Positions 1 to 9,306 of a stretch of 64,000 nt of DNA are shown in pieces. The stretch's first letter is position 1, and each line of letters begins with the position of its first letter. The position numbers were made by a program, and so were the translations under genes. The notes under the pieces are model-generated. The model ran no database searches. It was given only the letters and a program-made list of their open reading frames with translations, and was not told the DNA's origin. The stretch lies in NCBI GenBank assembly GCA_903882875.1, contig CAIRYQ010000032.1, forward strand, positions 62,001 through 126,000. Direction: 5' to 3'. Source of the stretch: an uncultured Spartobacteria bacterium. GTDB lineage: Bacteria > Verrucomicrobiota > Verrucomicrobiia > Chthoniobacterales > Chthoniobacteraceae.

Positions 1-1
1 G

Positions 2-172
2 CACTGCATCAACGGCAAGTTCGTGAACGGCCTGCGCAATTCATCGGTGAAAAAAGGCTACCTGTGCCTGGAGTCTGAGGGCGCGGAGATTCACTTCCGC
101 AACATCCGCATCCTGGAACTCCCGCCGGGCATCACGACGCCGGAGCAGGCCGCGCCCGTGGTGGAAAAGTGA
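2..172 (+). CDS. C-terminal end of a DUF1080-like (3-keto-disaccharide hydrolase family) protein, partial
   Basis: Only the last 56 codons are present; the gene enters from outside the window and stops with TGA at 170-172. The visible part contains an INGKFVNG segment, then [19 protein letters not shown]. This is the usual closing strand pattern of the DUF1080 jelly-roll domain (LamG-like fold), in which a final IHFRNIRI-type strand ends the domain. Family members are exported and linked to glycan breakdown in PVC bacteria. The next gene starts 66 bases downstream on the same strand and is also secreted, so they may be co-transcribed. The family call rests on a short tail, hence moderate confidence. 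Confidence 0.6.
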   Translation, partial: HCINGKFVNGLRNSSVKKGYLCLESEGAEIHFRNIRILELPPGITTPEQAAPVVEK

Positions 173-238
173 GAGGCGGAAGAATCCGTGATCTCCGCTT
201 GGCATCGCGGCGGGAATGCAGTTCACATTCGGGCTCCC

Positions 239-2641
239 ATGAACCTCCGCCTCCTCTCCGCCGTCGCCGCCGCACTCGCGCTGCCGCAAATTTCCATCGC
301 CCAAAAGACGAACACGCTTCCGAACAGCAAGCTCGCTCCGGGCGAGAGGAAGCCGCAGCAGAAAATCAAATGGGACGACATGGATCTCGGGCCGTTTTTC
401 AGCGGCTGCTACAAGGTCGGCGACAGCACTTCGTTCAAGGGCATCGCGGTCGCCGTCGGCACGAAGGACGCGCCGGCGACGATGCTGTTTGACTCGGAGC
501 TGCTGCGTTTTCATGCGGCGTGGGAAGGCGGGCTCGCGCGGTTTCCGCGTGCGCGCGGCGGGCTCGAAGGGCAGATCGCGGCGGATGGCGACGTGAAAGT
601 TTCCGCGGGCTGGCGGACGGGCTGGGGCACTGCAATCAAGGACGATCCGCGCGAGAAACATCAGGGCAATCTGCCCGGCACGAAGTGGCACGGCATCTAC
701 GTGCATGGCGACGCGACGGTGCTCAGCTATTCGGTCGGCAAGCAGGCAATCCTCGAAGTCCCCGGCAGCGAGGTGCATGACGGCGTACGCATTTTCACCC
801 GCACGATCACCGTCGGCGCGGGCAGCGAAGCGCGCAGGCTGCTCGTCGCAGATGCACCCGGCGCTGCGCACTCCGCATCGAAGGGAATCGTGGCGACGGA
901 AAAAGGCGGCACCGTCACCGCCGCCGCGCTGCGTGGCGCGCAGGGCGTGAGCATCGTGAGCGATGCGAATGGCTGCTTCGTCGTTGATCTCCCGGTGCTC
1001 ACGGCGGAGACGACTTTCCAGATCGCATTCGGCAGCGCGCCGATTGCAGACGCGGGAAAACTGACCTCCGCATTGCAGTCGAAGCCGCAGCTTGTCCTGC
1101 CCGCCACGTACACAAAGCCCGGCCCGGCGCGCTGGGGCGCGGCGCTCGATGTTCCCGGCAAGCCCGGCGACAGCTCGCTGCCCTACACGGTGGACGACAT
1201 CACGCTGCCGGACGAAAATCCCTTCAAGAGCTGGCTGCGCCCCGGAGGCCACGACTTCCTGCCGGACGGCACCGCGGTGGTCGCAAACATCAGCGGCGAC
1301 GTGTGGCTCGTCTCCGGCCTCGACGAAAAACTCGAGCATGTGAAGTGGAAGCGTTTTGCGACCGGCCTTTTCCAGCCGCTCGGCTGCAAAGTCGTGGACG
1401 GAAAAATCTACGTGCTCGGTCGCGACCGCATCACGCTGCTGCACGATCTGAACGGCGACGGCGAGGCGGACTTTTACGAGAGCTTCAACAGTGACAGCGT
1501 GGTGACGGAGAATTACCACGAGTTCGCGCTGGATCTCGATACGGACAGCGCGGGCAATTTTTACTACGCGAAGGGCTCGCCGTGGACGCCGACGAACCAG
1601 AGCCCGCACCAGGGTACGATGCTCAAAGTGAGCAAGGACGGCTCGAAACTCGAAGTCTTCGCGACCGGTCTCCGCGCGCCGAACGGCCTCGGCATCGGCC
1701 CTGGCGACGTGCTCACATGCAGCGACAATCAGGGCCATTGGATGCCGACGAACCGCGTGAACATCGTGAAGCAGGGCGGCTTCTACGGCATGACGCCCGC
1801 CGCGCATCGCGAGCTGCTTTTCAAACGCGCCGATGGCACGACTTTCACCGCGAATCCGTCGCTGCAATCTGCGCGCGATGAATTCAAGACCGAGTTCTGG
1901 GGCAAGAGCGACACGCCGATTCCGGCAAACGGCTACGACCTTCCGCTGCTCTGGATGCCGATGGACATTGACAATTCCTCCGGCGGCGAAGTCTGGGCGC
2001 CGCAGGGCGCGAAGTGGGGCCCGTGGGGCGGTCGCATGTTGCAGACGACGTACGGAAAGTGCGCGCTCTTCGGTGTGACGATGGAGACGGTGGACGGCGT
2101 GGCGCAGGGCGGCGTCGTGCGCTTCCCGCTCACGTTCAAGAGCGGCATCATGCGCGAGCGGTTCAGCCCGAAGGACGGCCAGCTCTACCTCAGCGGACTG
2201 AACGTGTGGCAGAGCAGCGCGGCGAAGGACGGCTGCTTCCAGCGCGTGCGTTACACCGGCAAACCCGTGACGATGCCGATCGGCTATGCGACGAAGGCAG
2301 ACGGCGTGGAGATCGAATTCACCGCGCCGCTCGACGCCGCAAGCGCGGGCGACACCGCAAACTGGAGCGCGCAGCAGTGGAACTACGCGTGGACCGGCAT
2401 TTACGGCTCGCCCGATGTCTCCGCGAAGGATCCGAAGAAGAAGGGCAAGGACACCGTCGAGGTGAAAAAAGCCACCGTGAGCGCGGACAAAAAGCACGTC
2501 TTCCTCGAGCTCTCCGATCGCGTCCCGGCGATGACGCTGCGCATCAAGTGCAACGTGAAATCCGCCGACGGCGCTGAGGTGAACTACCAGCTCGACAACA
2601 CGATCAACCGCATACCCGGTCAGAAGACGGTCGCGCGGTGA
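239..2641 (+). CDS. secreted DUF6797 / soluble beta-propeller protein
   Basis: The 800-residue product starts at the ATG at 239, which puts a clear Sec signal peptide (MNLRLLSAVAAALALPQISIA) at the N-terminus; an upstream in-frame ATG at 188 would bury it. Residues about 40-330 match DUF6797 of PVC bacteria (DMDLGPFFSG, LLRFHAAWEGG). Residues about 330-690 look like a six-bladed sorbosone/glucose dehydrogenase-type propeller, with GLRAPNGLGIGPGD and repeated DG-rich turns. The last about 110 residues look like an Ig-like domain. I see no CxxCH heme motif, so unlike many relatives it carries no cytochrome domain of its own. A periplasmic or extracellular sugar-oxidising role is an inference from the fold. 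Confidence 0.72.
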   Translation: MNLRLLSAVAAALALPQISIAQKTNTLPNSKLAPGERKPQQKIKWDDMDLGPFFSGCYKVGDSTSFKGIAVAVGTKDAPATMLFDSELLRFHAAWEGGLARFPRARGGLEGQIAADGDVKVSAGWRTGWGTAIKDDPREKHQGNLPGTKWHGIYVHGDATVLSYSVGKQAILEVPGSEVHDGVRIFTRTITVGAGSEARRLLVADAPGAAHSASKGIVATEKGGTVTAAALRGAQGVSIVSDANGCFVVDLPVLTAETTFQIAFGSAPIADAGKLTSALQSKPQLVLPATYTKPGPARWGAALDVPGKPGDSSLPYTVDDITLPDENPFKSWLRPGGHDFLPDGTAVVANISGDVWLVSGLDEKLEHVKWKRFATGLFQPLGCKVVDGKIYVLGRDRITLLHDLNGDGEADFYESFNSDSVVTENYHEFALDLDTDSAGNFYYAKGSPWTPTNQSPHQGTMLKVSKDGSKLEVFATGLRAPNGLGIGPGDVLTCSDNQGHWMPTNRVNIVKQGGFYGMTPAAHRELLFKRADGTTFTANPSLQSARDEFKTEFWGKSDTPIPANGYDLPLLWMPMDIDNSSGGEVWAPQGAKWGPWGGRMLQTTYGKCALFGVTMETVDGVAQGGVVRFPLTFKSGIMRERFSPKDGQLYLSGLNVWQSSAAKDGCFQRVRYTGKPVTMPIGYATKADGVEIEFTAPLDAASAGDTANWSAQQWNYAWTGIYGSPDVSAKDPKKKGKDTVEVKKATVSADKKHVFLELSDRVPAMTLRIKCNVKSADGAEVNYQLDNTINRIPGQKTVAR

Positions 2642-2662
2642 TGCCGAGTCGCGGACGGCGGA

Positions 2663-3898
2663 TCACGCCGCGATGAACTTCGCACAAAACGCGCCGTCCA
2701 CTCCGTCCACCCACGGGCGGATGTGGCGCGTGGTGTGCAGGCGCAGGCCGGAGATCGTGCGCGCGGCTTCGTCGGCGACGTGTTCGTTTTCCTCGGGCTC
2801 GAGCGAGCATGTCGAATAGACGAGCGTGCCGCCGCTTTTCAAAAGCCCGGCGCAGCGGCGCAGGAGCGCGAGCTGTTGCGCGGGCATGCGCAGAAAATCC
2901 TCCTCGCTCAATCGCCAGCGCACGTCCACGCGGCGGCGGATGACGCCGGTGTTGCTGCACGGCGCGTCCACGAGGATGCGGTCGAAGCTGCGCGGTGCGA
3001 GTTCGTCGGATTCCTTCATCGTGTCGAGCGTGAGCGTGCGGACGTTGCGCGTGCCGAGGCGCTCACAATTTTCGCGCAGGCGCGCGACGCGGCTTTCCCA
3101 GAGGTCGGTGGCGATGATGCGGCCTTCGTTGCGCATGAGCGCGGCGAGCGCGGTCGTCTTGCCGCCGGGCGCGGCACAGGCGTCGAGGACGAGTTCGCCG
3201 GGCTGCGGGTCGAGCATGTCGCAGGCGGCGAGCGTGCTCGGATCCTGCACGTAGCAGAGGCCGCGTTCGAGCCAGTCGATCGGGATGCGCGGGGCGCTGA
3301 GTGCAAGCGGGTGAAAGGAATGCGGCTCGGCACCGGGCAGCGCGGCGAGAAGTTCATCGCGCGTGGTGCGCAGCGTGTTTGCGCGGAGCAGGACGGGCGC
3401 GGGAGTGTTGTTCCATTCGGCCAGCGCAAGCACGGCGTCGGCACCGAAATTGGCCGCCCATTTTTCCAGCAAAAAATCCGGGTGGCTCGTGCGAATCGCG
3501 AGCGGTGCGGCGGCGAGTGCGGCATCTAGCGCGGTGCGCTCGCGGTCGGCGCGGCGGAGGATGGCGTTCACGAGTCCGCCGGCGCGGCGCGAGAGCGAGA
3601 CGGTTTCCTTCACGATGGCAAAGGCGGGCATGCGCGTGTGAAAAAGCTGGTACAGGCCGAGGCGCAGGACGGCGCGCGTGTCGTCGTCCACCTCGCCGTC
3701 GCGCAGTCGGGCGATGAGGAAATCGAGTTCGCTCAGGCGACGGAGGACGCCGTAGAAAAGTTCGGTGACGAGTGCGCGGTCGCGATCGTCGAGCTTCGAG
3801 GCGGCAAGCTTTTCGTGCAGCAGATCATCGGCGTGAGGACGCTTGCGCTCCCAGTCGGCGAGCAGGCGGTGTGCGGTGGAGCGGGCGTTGGCTGCCAC
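2663..3898 (-). CDS. rsmB: 16S rRNA (cytosine-C5)-methyltransferase RsmB
   Basis: This 411-residue protein has the two-part architecture of RsmB: an N-terminal NusB-like RNA-binding domain (residues about 1-140, RALVTELFYGVLRRLSELD) and a C-terminal Rossmann methyltransferase domain. The SAM-binding DACAAPGGKTTAL motif and both cysteines of the m5C mechanism are visible: DAPCSNTG (about Cys314) and YSTCSLEPEENE (about Cys364). In the family it modifies C967 of 16S rRNA. E. coli RsmB is 429 residues, so the length is normal. The start is GTG at 3898; no ATG lies near the N-terminus. The next gene on the same strand, the 3D-domain lipoprotein, lies 17 bases upstream, so they probably share a transcript. 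Confidence 0.92.
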   Translation of the reverse strand: MAANARSTAHRLLADWERKRPHADDLLHEKLAASKLDDRDRALVTELFYGVLRRLSELDFLIARLRDGEVDDDTRAVLRLGLYQLFHTRMPAFAIVKETVSLSRRAGGLVNAILRRADRERTALDAALAAAPLAIRTSHPDFLLEKWAANFGADAVLALAEWNNTPAPVLLRANTLRTTRDELLAALPGAEPHSFHPLALSAPRIPIDWLERGLCYVQDPSTLAACDMLDPQPGELVLDACAAPGGKTTALAALMRNEGRIIATDLWESRVARLRENCERLGTRNVRTLTLDTMKESDELAPRSFDRILVDAPCSNTGVIRRRVDVRWRLSEEDFLRMPAQQLALLRRCAGLLKSGGTLVYSTCSLEPEENEHVADEAARTISGLRLHTTRHIRPWVDGVDGAFCAKFIAA

Positions 3899-3915
3899 GG
3901 GGATTTTTCCGCGGA

Positions 3916-4455
3916 TTAGCGGTGAACCTTTTTCTGAAGCCCGGCGACCATCGCACGGACGTGCGGGTACTTCTGCCGCGGGATGAGCACCGCGAGGCTG
4001 GTCGCGTAGCTTCCGAGCTGCAAAATCTCGATCTCCACGTAGCGCACGCCCCAGCGGTTCATCTCGTCGCGCGTGGCCTTGTAGATGTCAATCGTGTAGC
4101 GTCCCACGAGCGCGCTGCCGTAGTCCTCGACGATGTATTCATCGCCCGTGGCCAAGATTCGGAAACGCGTGCCCGCCGGGAGCCAGCTCCAGTCCGCCGC
4201 TGCGCTGTGCGTGGGCCGGAGGTAACCGCCGACCGCCGTCGCGCGACCGCCGGGTTCGCTGTGATGGTAGGCCGTCGTGCGGACATACATCCGGCGAGTG
4301 GCCGTAGTGCTGATCGGCCGCTCGGGCCGGACCGCCAGAGTCTGCGACTGATCAGGCCGCGTGCCGGTCTTCATGCCGGTGCCGGCTCCTGTGCAGGCCG
4401 TGAGCGCGGAAGCGGCGGCGAGGAGGATCGTGCGGAATATGGCCGGGAATTTCAT
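3916..4455 (-). CDS. 3D-domain lipoprotein
   Basis: The 179-residue product starts at the ATG at 4455 (a TTG lies just before it). The N-terminus is a lipoprotein signal with lipobox ALTAC, so it should be anchored in the outer or inner membrane. The C-terminal half shows the 3D-domain pattern: VRTTAYHHSE, then WLPAGTRFRI, then VEDYGSALVGRYTIDIY, with conserved glycines and aspartates. 3D domains share the double-psi barrel fold of lytic transglycosylases such as MltA and of RlpA-like proteins, so a peptidoglycan role is likely. It lies between rsmB and a SprT-like protease on the same strand. The exact catalytic status cannot be judged by eye. Confidence 0.75.
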   Translation of the reverse strand: MKFPAIFRTILLAAASALTACTGAGTGMKTGTRPDQSQTLAVRPERPISTTATRRMYVRTTAYHHSEPGGRATAVGGYLRPTHSAAADWSWLPAGTRFRILATGDEYIVEDYGSALVGRYTIDIYKATRDEMNRWGVRYVEIEILQLGSYATSLAVLIPRQKYPHVRAMVAGLQKKVHR

Positions 4456-4522
4456 CAAGGAATCCGCTCATTTACCGAAAGCGGAAGCGCGTGGGAACAG
4501 AAAAGGGCTGATCCCCTTTCGA

Positions 4523-5041
4523 TCACCGCAGGAAGCGCCCGAGGTTTTCCTCCTCCCATTCCCGCGATCGGCGGTAATGCCGGAAGCGCCGCTCCCTTTT
4601 TAGAAATCCCTCGTGATGGATGATCCGCCGGCCCGTGCTGTCGTAGCGGTCGGGCACCACGGCGTGGAGCATTTCGTGGAAGACGACGTATTCGACATAC
4701 CAAGGCGGCACGAACTGTCGGTCCAGCAGAGGATGGATGCGGATCACCCGGTCCTCCTCCTGGATGCTTCCGAAGACGATGGTGATCTTCGGCCTCTCAC
4801 GGCGGCGGCGGCCCCAGCCGATCGTGTAATCGCGGAGACGGTTGCGAAAATAGCGCGCATTGATCCTGTCGAAAATTGCGCGGAGGTCGAACCAGCGACC
4901 ATCCGAGGCGAACTCGAACTGGCGCTGAAACGGCGCGCGAACCGCCGCCAGATAGCGCTTCCGCGTGCGGATGGCTGGCTTGGGCGTCCGTCGGCGGACT
5001 GGAGGCTTTCGGGCTGGCTGTCGCTTGCTCATTGCGTCCAT
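4523..5041 (-). CDS. SprT-like zinc metalloprotease
   Basis: This 172-residue basic protein has a zincin motif in VVFHEMLHAVV (HExxH, about residue 120) and a downstream histidine in IIHHEGF, the usual third zinc ligand of SprT-like proteins. The RxxRIHPLLDR stretch before the motif and the final RRFRHYRR helix also fit the family. The first about 30 residues are Arg/Lys/Pro-rich and may contact nucleic acid. Bacterial SprT proteins are poorly characterised; the eukaryotic relative SPRTN degrades DNA-protein crosslinks. No C-terminal zinc ribbon is visible. ATG codons lie at 5041 and 5032; I report the longer form. Confidence 0.8.
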   Translation of the reverse strand: MDAMSKRQPARKPPVRRRTPKPAIRTRKRYLAAVRAPFQRQFEFASDGRWFDLRAIFDRINARYFRNRLRDYTIGWGRRRRERPKITIVFGSIQEEDRVIRIHPLLDRQFVPPWYVEYVVFHEMLHAVVPDRYDSTGRRIIHHEGFLKRERRFRHYRRSREWEEENLGRFLR

Positions 5042-5085
5042 TGGACACGCAAACCACGGGCGCGTTCACCCCCTTGCGCAAGCGA

Positions 5086-6129
5086 CTACGTTCCGGACGG
5101 AATTGATTTTTCCCGTTCGCCCAAAAGCTGCTCCAAATGTGCCACGCGGGCGCGAAGTTTATGCAGGCTATGGATCTGCGCGACCTGCTCCTTCCACTCG
5201 CGTGCCGGCACCGCGGGGCTGCCCATGTAGGTCTGTTTCGCCGCGAGCACCTTGCTTACGCCGGACTGCGCGCCGACGATCACGCCGTCACCGATTTCCA
5301 CATGCCCGACAGTCCCGACCTGTCCCGCGAGGGTGACGTAATCGCCGAGTTTCGTACTCCCGGAGACGCCGACGAACGCGCAAAGGATGCAGTGTTTTCC
5401 GATGACGACGTTGTGGCCGATCTGCACGAGGTTATCAATTTTCGTCCCCTCGCCAATCCACGTCCGCCCGAAGCGCGCACGGTCCACGGTGCTGTTCGCG
5501 CCGATCTCCACGTCGTCGTCCACCTGCACGATTCCGATCTGCGGGATTTTCACATGGCGTCCGTTTTGCAGTTCAAAGCCGAAGCCGTCGCCGCCGAGGA
5601 CAACGCCGCTGTGCAGGATGACGCGGCTGCCGATCTTGCAGCGGAAGCCGATCGTCACGCGCGGATGGATGAGGCAGCCGGCGCCAATCTGCGACTCGTG
5701 CCCGACGTAGCTGTGCGCGCCGATGACCGTTCCGTCGCCGATGGACACGCCTGCCTCGATGACCGCGTGCGGCTGGATGCTCGCGCCCGCGCCGAGTTTC
5801 ACGTCCGGCGCGACGACCGCGGTCGGATGCACGCCCGGCGCGAAAAACACGGGCGGAGGCGCGAACTTTTCGACGACCTTGGAAAATGCGAGCGTCGGAT
5901 TTTCACAGCGGATGCACATCGCGGGCACCTCCCCGGCGAACGCGAGCGGCACGAGCGCCGCGGTGGCCCTCGATGTGCGGAGTTTCGGGAGGTACTTCGG
6001 GTTTCCGAAAAAAGTGACCTCGCCTGGCAGCGCCTCGGCGAGTGCTGCGGCGCCCGAGATTTTCGCCGAACCGTCGGCCCCGGAAGCAAGCTGGCCGCCA
6101 ACGAGGGCGGCCAGCTCTGAAACGGTCAT
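5086..6129 (-). CDS. lpxD: UDP-3-O-acylglucosamine N-acyltransferase LpxD
   Basis: LpxD adds the N-linked 3-hydroxyacyl chain to UDP-3-O-acylglucosamine, the third step of lipid A synthesis. The 347-residue product has the N-terminal uridine-binding domain (GEVTFFGNPKYLPKL), then a left-handed beta-helix of hexapeptide repeats (residues about 100-310, GAHSYVGHESQIGAG), and a short C-terminal helix. The catalytic histidine is expected in the GGDGFGFELQNGRHVKIPQ region. ATG at 6129 is preferred; GTG at 6135 is an alternative. It directly follows skp (13 bases) in a bamA-skp-lpxD run, as in many Gram-negatives. The fabZ and lpxA genes that often follow are not present here. Confidence 0.95.
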   Translation of the reverse strand: MTVSELAALVGGQLASGADGSAKISGAAALAEALPGEVTFFGNPKYLPKLRTSRATAALVPLAFAGEVPAMCIRCENPTLAFSKVVEKFAPPPVFFAPGVHPTAVVAPDVKLGAGASIQPHAVIEAGVSIGDGTVIGAHSYVGHESQIGAGCLIHPRVTIGFRCKIGSRVILHSGVVLGGDGFGFELQNGRHVKIPQIGIVQVDDDVEIGANSTVDRARFGRTWIGEGTKIDNLVQIGHNVVIGKHCILCAFVGVSGSTKLGDYVTLAGQVGTVGHVEIGDGVIVGAQSGVSKVLAAKQTYMGSPAVPAREWKEQVAQIHSLHKLRARVAHLEQLLGEREKSIPSGT

Positions 6130-6142
6130 CTCCACGACGGAG

Positions 6143-6766
6143 TTACTTCTTGGGCTTCGGATCCGCGGGCTTCTCGGGTTCGGCGGAGGATTTCGGACGT
6201 GTCGCGTTGAGCTTCTCGACGATCTCCTTTGTGAAATCGTAGCTGGCCTTTGCGGAAATCACGACCGGCACATTGTTGATGCTGTTGCCCGAGGAGTCGA
6301 AGACGAGGTCGTAGTTTTCCGAGTCCGTCTTCTCCTTCACGACTTTGAGGATTTCCTCGACGATGCCGTTGCGGATGCGGAGCGTCTGGTCGGCGAGCTG
6401 CTTCTCCTTCTCGGCCTGGTACTGCTGGAGTTCGCGCATCATCGTCTGCCATTCGCCGATCTTGTCGTCGCGCTCCTTCGCCTTTTTCTGCGCGGTCGCC
6501 TGTGCGAGTTCGGGCTTCTTCATTTCGTCGTTGAGCTTCTCGATTGCGTCCTGGAGTTCCTTGCGCTTCTCCATGCGCTCGTCGAGGTCGCGCTTCAGGG
6601 TGCCGCGCGTCTCGCTCATCTTGGTTTCGGCCTCCTTGGTGCGCCAGTAGGACTCGAAGATTTTCTTCATGTCCACCGTGCCGATTTTCAATTCGGCGCA
6701 GGCGGTGCCCGCAAAGGCGAGCGAGAGGATGAAGGACAGGAGTGGGATGATCAGGTGTTTTTTCAT
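6143..6766 (-). CDS. skp: OmpH/Skp-family periplasmic chaperone
   Basis: The 207-residue product has a Sec signal peptide (MKKHLIIPLLSFILSLAFAG) and then a long charged helical body rich in Lys, Glu and Gln, predicted as coiled coil over residues about 35-150. This is the tentacle structure of Skp, which holds unfolded outer-membrane proteins for the Bam complex. The AELKIGTVDMKKIFESYW start of the mature protein is characteristic. The C-terminus has an additional Pro/Lys-rich tail. It sits between bamA and lpxD, 13 bases before lpxD. The start is the ATG at 6766; a TTG two codons earlier is less likely. Confidence 0.9.
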   Translation of the reverse strand: MKKHLIIPLLSFILSLAFAGTACAELKIGTVDMKKIFESYWRTKEAETKMSETRGTLKRDLDERMEKRKELQDAIEKLNDEMKKPELAQATAQKKAKERDDKIGEWQTMMRELQQYQAEKEKQLADQTLRIRNGIVEEILKVVKEKTDSENYDLVFDSSGNSINNVPVVISAKASYDFTKEIVEKLNATRPKSSAEPEKPADPKPKK

Positions 6767-6805
6767 GTGCAAAGCTGAGTTAAGACCCGTGAGGGGTGGA
6801 AACGC

Positions 6806-9193
6806 TCAATATTTATAACCGATGTTGAACTGGAATTTGCCACTCGAGTTGTTGAACCGGTCGTTCTGCAAGGGGATGCCGTAATCAATGCGGATGGGGC
6901 CGATGGACGGGATTTCCAGCAGGAGGCCGATGCCGTAGTTGCTGTTCAGCCCGCCGGAGCCGTTCGGATCCTTCTTGGGAGCGAACTGGAAGGCACCGCT
7001 GTTCACAAAACCGATGTCATAGAAAAATGCCGCGCGCACTTTCTCGATGATCGGCACGGTGTATTCGGTGGTGAACCGTGCGAGCGTGCGTCCGCCGAGC
7101 GGTTCGCTGGTGTCGTCCTTCGGGCCGACATCGCGGTAGCGGAAACCGCGCAGGTTGTTCGCGCCGCCGAGGTAGAGGCGGTCGAAAATCGGCACATGGC
7201 TGCCTCCGGACCAGTTGTCCACTCCGGCGACCTCGCCCTCGAACGACAAAATCGTTTTGCCCGGCAGCGAGATGTATTTTGAGGCGCTGAGGTCGAAGCC
7301 GTAGATGCTCTCGTTGCCGCCAAGGAAGCCGCCGGCGACGTACACCTGCGCATCCGCACGCCAGCCCTTCGAGGGAAGGTAAACGCGGTCGCGCGAATCG
7401 TACGTGATCGAGGCGCTGACCTGGCTCTTCAGCCATTGCTGGTTTTCCGCGAGGATCTGCGGCGAGGCAAATGCGGAGAAATTGTGGAGCTGGATGTCCT
7501 CAAGGCGGTATTCGAGGCGGAGCGCCGAGAAGTCATTGATCGGACGGCGCATGAAGATGTCGCCTCCGTAGCGCCGCTCGTTGTACACGGTGCTCGTGTA
7601 GCTCGCATCGCGGTAGTAAAGCTCCTCGCCGAGCGAGAGCTTGCGATCCAAAAAGTACGGCTCCGTGAGGCTGATGACGAGGTCCTTTCGCTGCGTGCCG
7701 TACTGGATGCGGATGCGGAATTTCTGCCCGCCGCCGGTCAGCGCATTCTTCTTCCGCTGGCCGTCGGCCGTCCTGCCCGGCCAGTTGAAAATGTCGAAGT
7801 TTCCTTGCGACAGCTCGATGAAGCCGAGAAGGCTGTCCACCGAACTGAAGCCCGCGCCGAAATTGAACGAGCCGGTCTGCTTCTCCGCCACGTCCACATT
7901 CAGATCGCGCCGGCCGGGGACGGAGATGAGCGGCTCGGAAGGCCGCACCTCGGTGCGGGAGAAATATTGCAGGTTGTCGAGGCGCGCCTTGCTCGCGTCC
8001 ATGCGGACGGTGTTGAAAAGATCGCCGGGCGCGAGCGCGAGTTCGCGGCGGATCACCTTGTCCTTGGTCTTCGTGTTGCCGGCGATGTTCACCTTGTCCA
8101 CGTAGTACACGACGCCTTCGTCAATCTGGAAGCTCACGTCCATCTGGCCGGTACCGGCCGGCACCGGCGACGGGATGACTGCGAGTTCAATGTAACCCTT
8201 CGCACCGTACATGTCGCGCATGGTCTTGACGTCCGCGGCGAGCGCCTGCGGCGAATAAATCGCGCCGGGCTTGAGTTTCAGCCGCTGAGTGATCTCGTCC
8301 GCGGCAAACACCCGTGCGCCTGAGAGCGACACCCTGCCGACGTGCGACTGCGGGCCTTCGGTGATTTGGAAAGTGACGTCCGCCTTCGATCCGCTGCGCG
8401 CCACGCTGGGCCGCCGCACGTCCACCTGAATGTAGCCCTTGCTCTGGTAGAGTTCGCGGATCGCACGCACGTCCTCGTCGAACAGATCGTTGTTCAGCTT
8501 GCCCGCCGTCGAGGAAAGGATGGTCATGATCCCCTTCGGCTTGGTCTTCACGACCTTCAGCAGTTCCGAACGCTTCACCGAGTTGTTCCCGACAAACACG
8601 ACATGGCTGACGTTGCCCTTCGATCCCTCCATCACGCTGAACACCGCGCGCACCGAGCCCTGCTTACCGAAATTCTCAGTGCGGTAGCGCACGTCCACGT
8701 CGCCGTAGCCCTTGCCCTGATAGTATTCGATGATCTTCTGCCGGTCCGCCTCAAGCGCCGACTCGCTGATGGCATTCCCGACCTTCGACGAAATTTCCTT
8801 TTTCAGTTTCGCGGAGGTCACCTGCGTGTTGCCGTTGAATACGATCTCCGCGAGCGTGCTCTTCGTCGCCACAATCACGATCACCTTCACTCCATCCGCC
8901 TGCGGCTCGCCAAATATGCGGACGTTCGTGAGGTTTCCCGTCGCGTAAAGATTGCGCACGTCCTCCTCGGTCACGCGCGGATTGTACGGAAGCCCGACGC
9001 GCGTGCGCATGTTCGCGAGGACTTTTTCCTTCGACACCGTCTGCGTCCCGACGAACTGCACCTCGATGGACTTCACCAGAGGCATCGCCGGCGCTTCCTG
9101 CGCGCGTGCGGTCTGCGGGGCGAAAAGCGCCACCGGCGCGACCGGTAGAATCAACAGCGCGGCGATGCAGTGGGTGAGGATGCGTGACTTCAT
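6806..9193 (-). CDS. bamA: outer membrane protein assembly factor BamA
   Basis: The 795-residue product (E. coli 810) carries a signal peptide ending near TARAQE, then five POTRA-type repeats over residues about 30-410 (for example VRIFGEPQADGVKVIVIV), and a 16-strand beta-barrel domain ending in an aromatic residue (NIGYKY). The barrel contains the lid-loop type motif NLRGFRYRDVGP. BamA inserts beta-barrel proteins into the outer membrane. The start is the ATG at 9193; the longer reading frame to 9304 only adds non-signal residues. It heads the bamA-skp-lpxD block, 39 bases before skp. Confidence 0.95.
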   Translation of the reverse strand: MKSRILTHCIAALLILPVAPVALFAPQTARAQEAPAMPLVKSIEVQFVGTQTVSKEKVLANMRTRVGLPYNPRVTEEDVRNLYATGNLTNVRIFGEPQADGVKVIVIVATKSTLAEIVFNGNTQVTSAKLKKEISSKVGNAISESALEADRQKIIEYYQGKGYGDVDVRYRTENFGKQGSVRAVFSVMEGSKGNVSHVVFVGNNSVKRSELLKVVKTKPKGIMTILSSTAGKLNNDLFDEDVRAIRELYQSKGYIQVDVRRPSVARSGSKADVTFQITEGPQSHVGRVSLSGARVFAADEITQRLKLKPGAIYSPQALAADVKTMRDMYGAKGYIELAVIPSPVPAGTGQMDVSFQIDEGVVYYVDKVNIAGNTKTKDKVIRRELALAPGDLFNTVRMDASKARLDNLQYFSRTEVRPSEPLISVPGRRDLNVDVAEKQTGSFNFGAGFSSVDSLLGFIELSQGNFDIFNWPGRTADGQRKKNALTGGGQKFRIRIQYGTQRKDLVISLTEPYFLDRKLSLGEELYYRDASYTSTVYNERRYGGDIFMRRPINDFSALRLEYRLEDIQLHNFSAFASPQILAENQQWLKSQVSASITYDSRDRVYLPSKGWRADAQVYVAGGFLGGNESIYGFDLSASKYISLPGKTILSFEGEVAGVDNWSGGSHVPIFDRLYLGGANNLRGFRYRDVGPKDDTSEPLGGRTLARFTTEYTVPIIEKVRAAFFYDIGFVNSGAFQFAPKKDPNGSGGLNSNYGIGLLLEIPSIGPIRIDYGIPLQNDRFNNSSGKFQFNIGYKY

Positions 9194-9306
9194 GTGATGG
9201 ATGTGGAGCGCCGGCAGGATTCCCCCCGGCGCGAAGCGGCGTATTAGTCGGAGTGCGGGTGCCAACGTCAAGCGGGCTTTTGTCACGAAATCCGAACGGA
9301 GCACGG

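Noticed and set aside
41-2497. 818-codon minus-strand frame opposite the DUF6797 gene
   Set aside because: Arg/Ala/His-rich composition without domains or a signal; it mirrors the high-GC coding strand, like the long frames at 9184-10944 and 20993-24556 on the plus strand.
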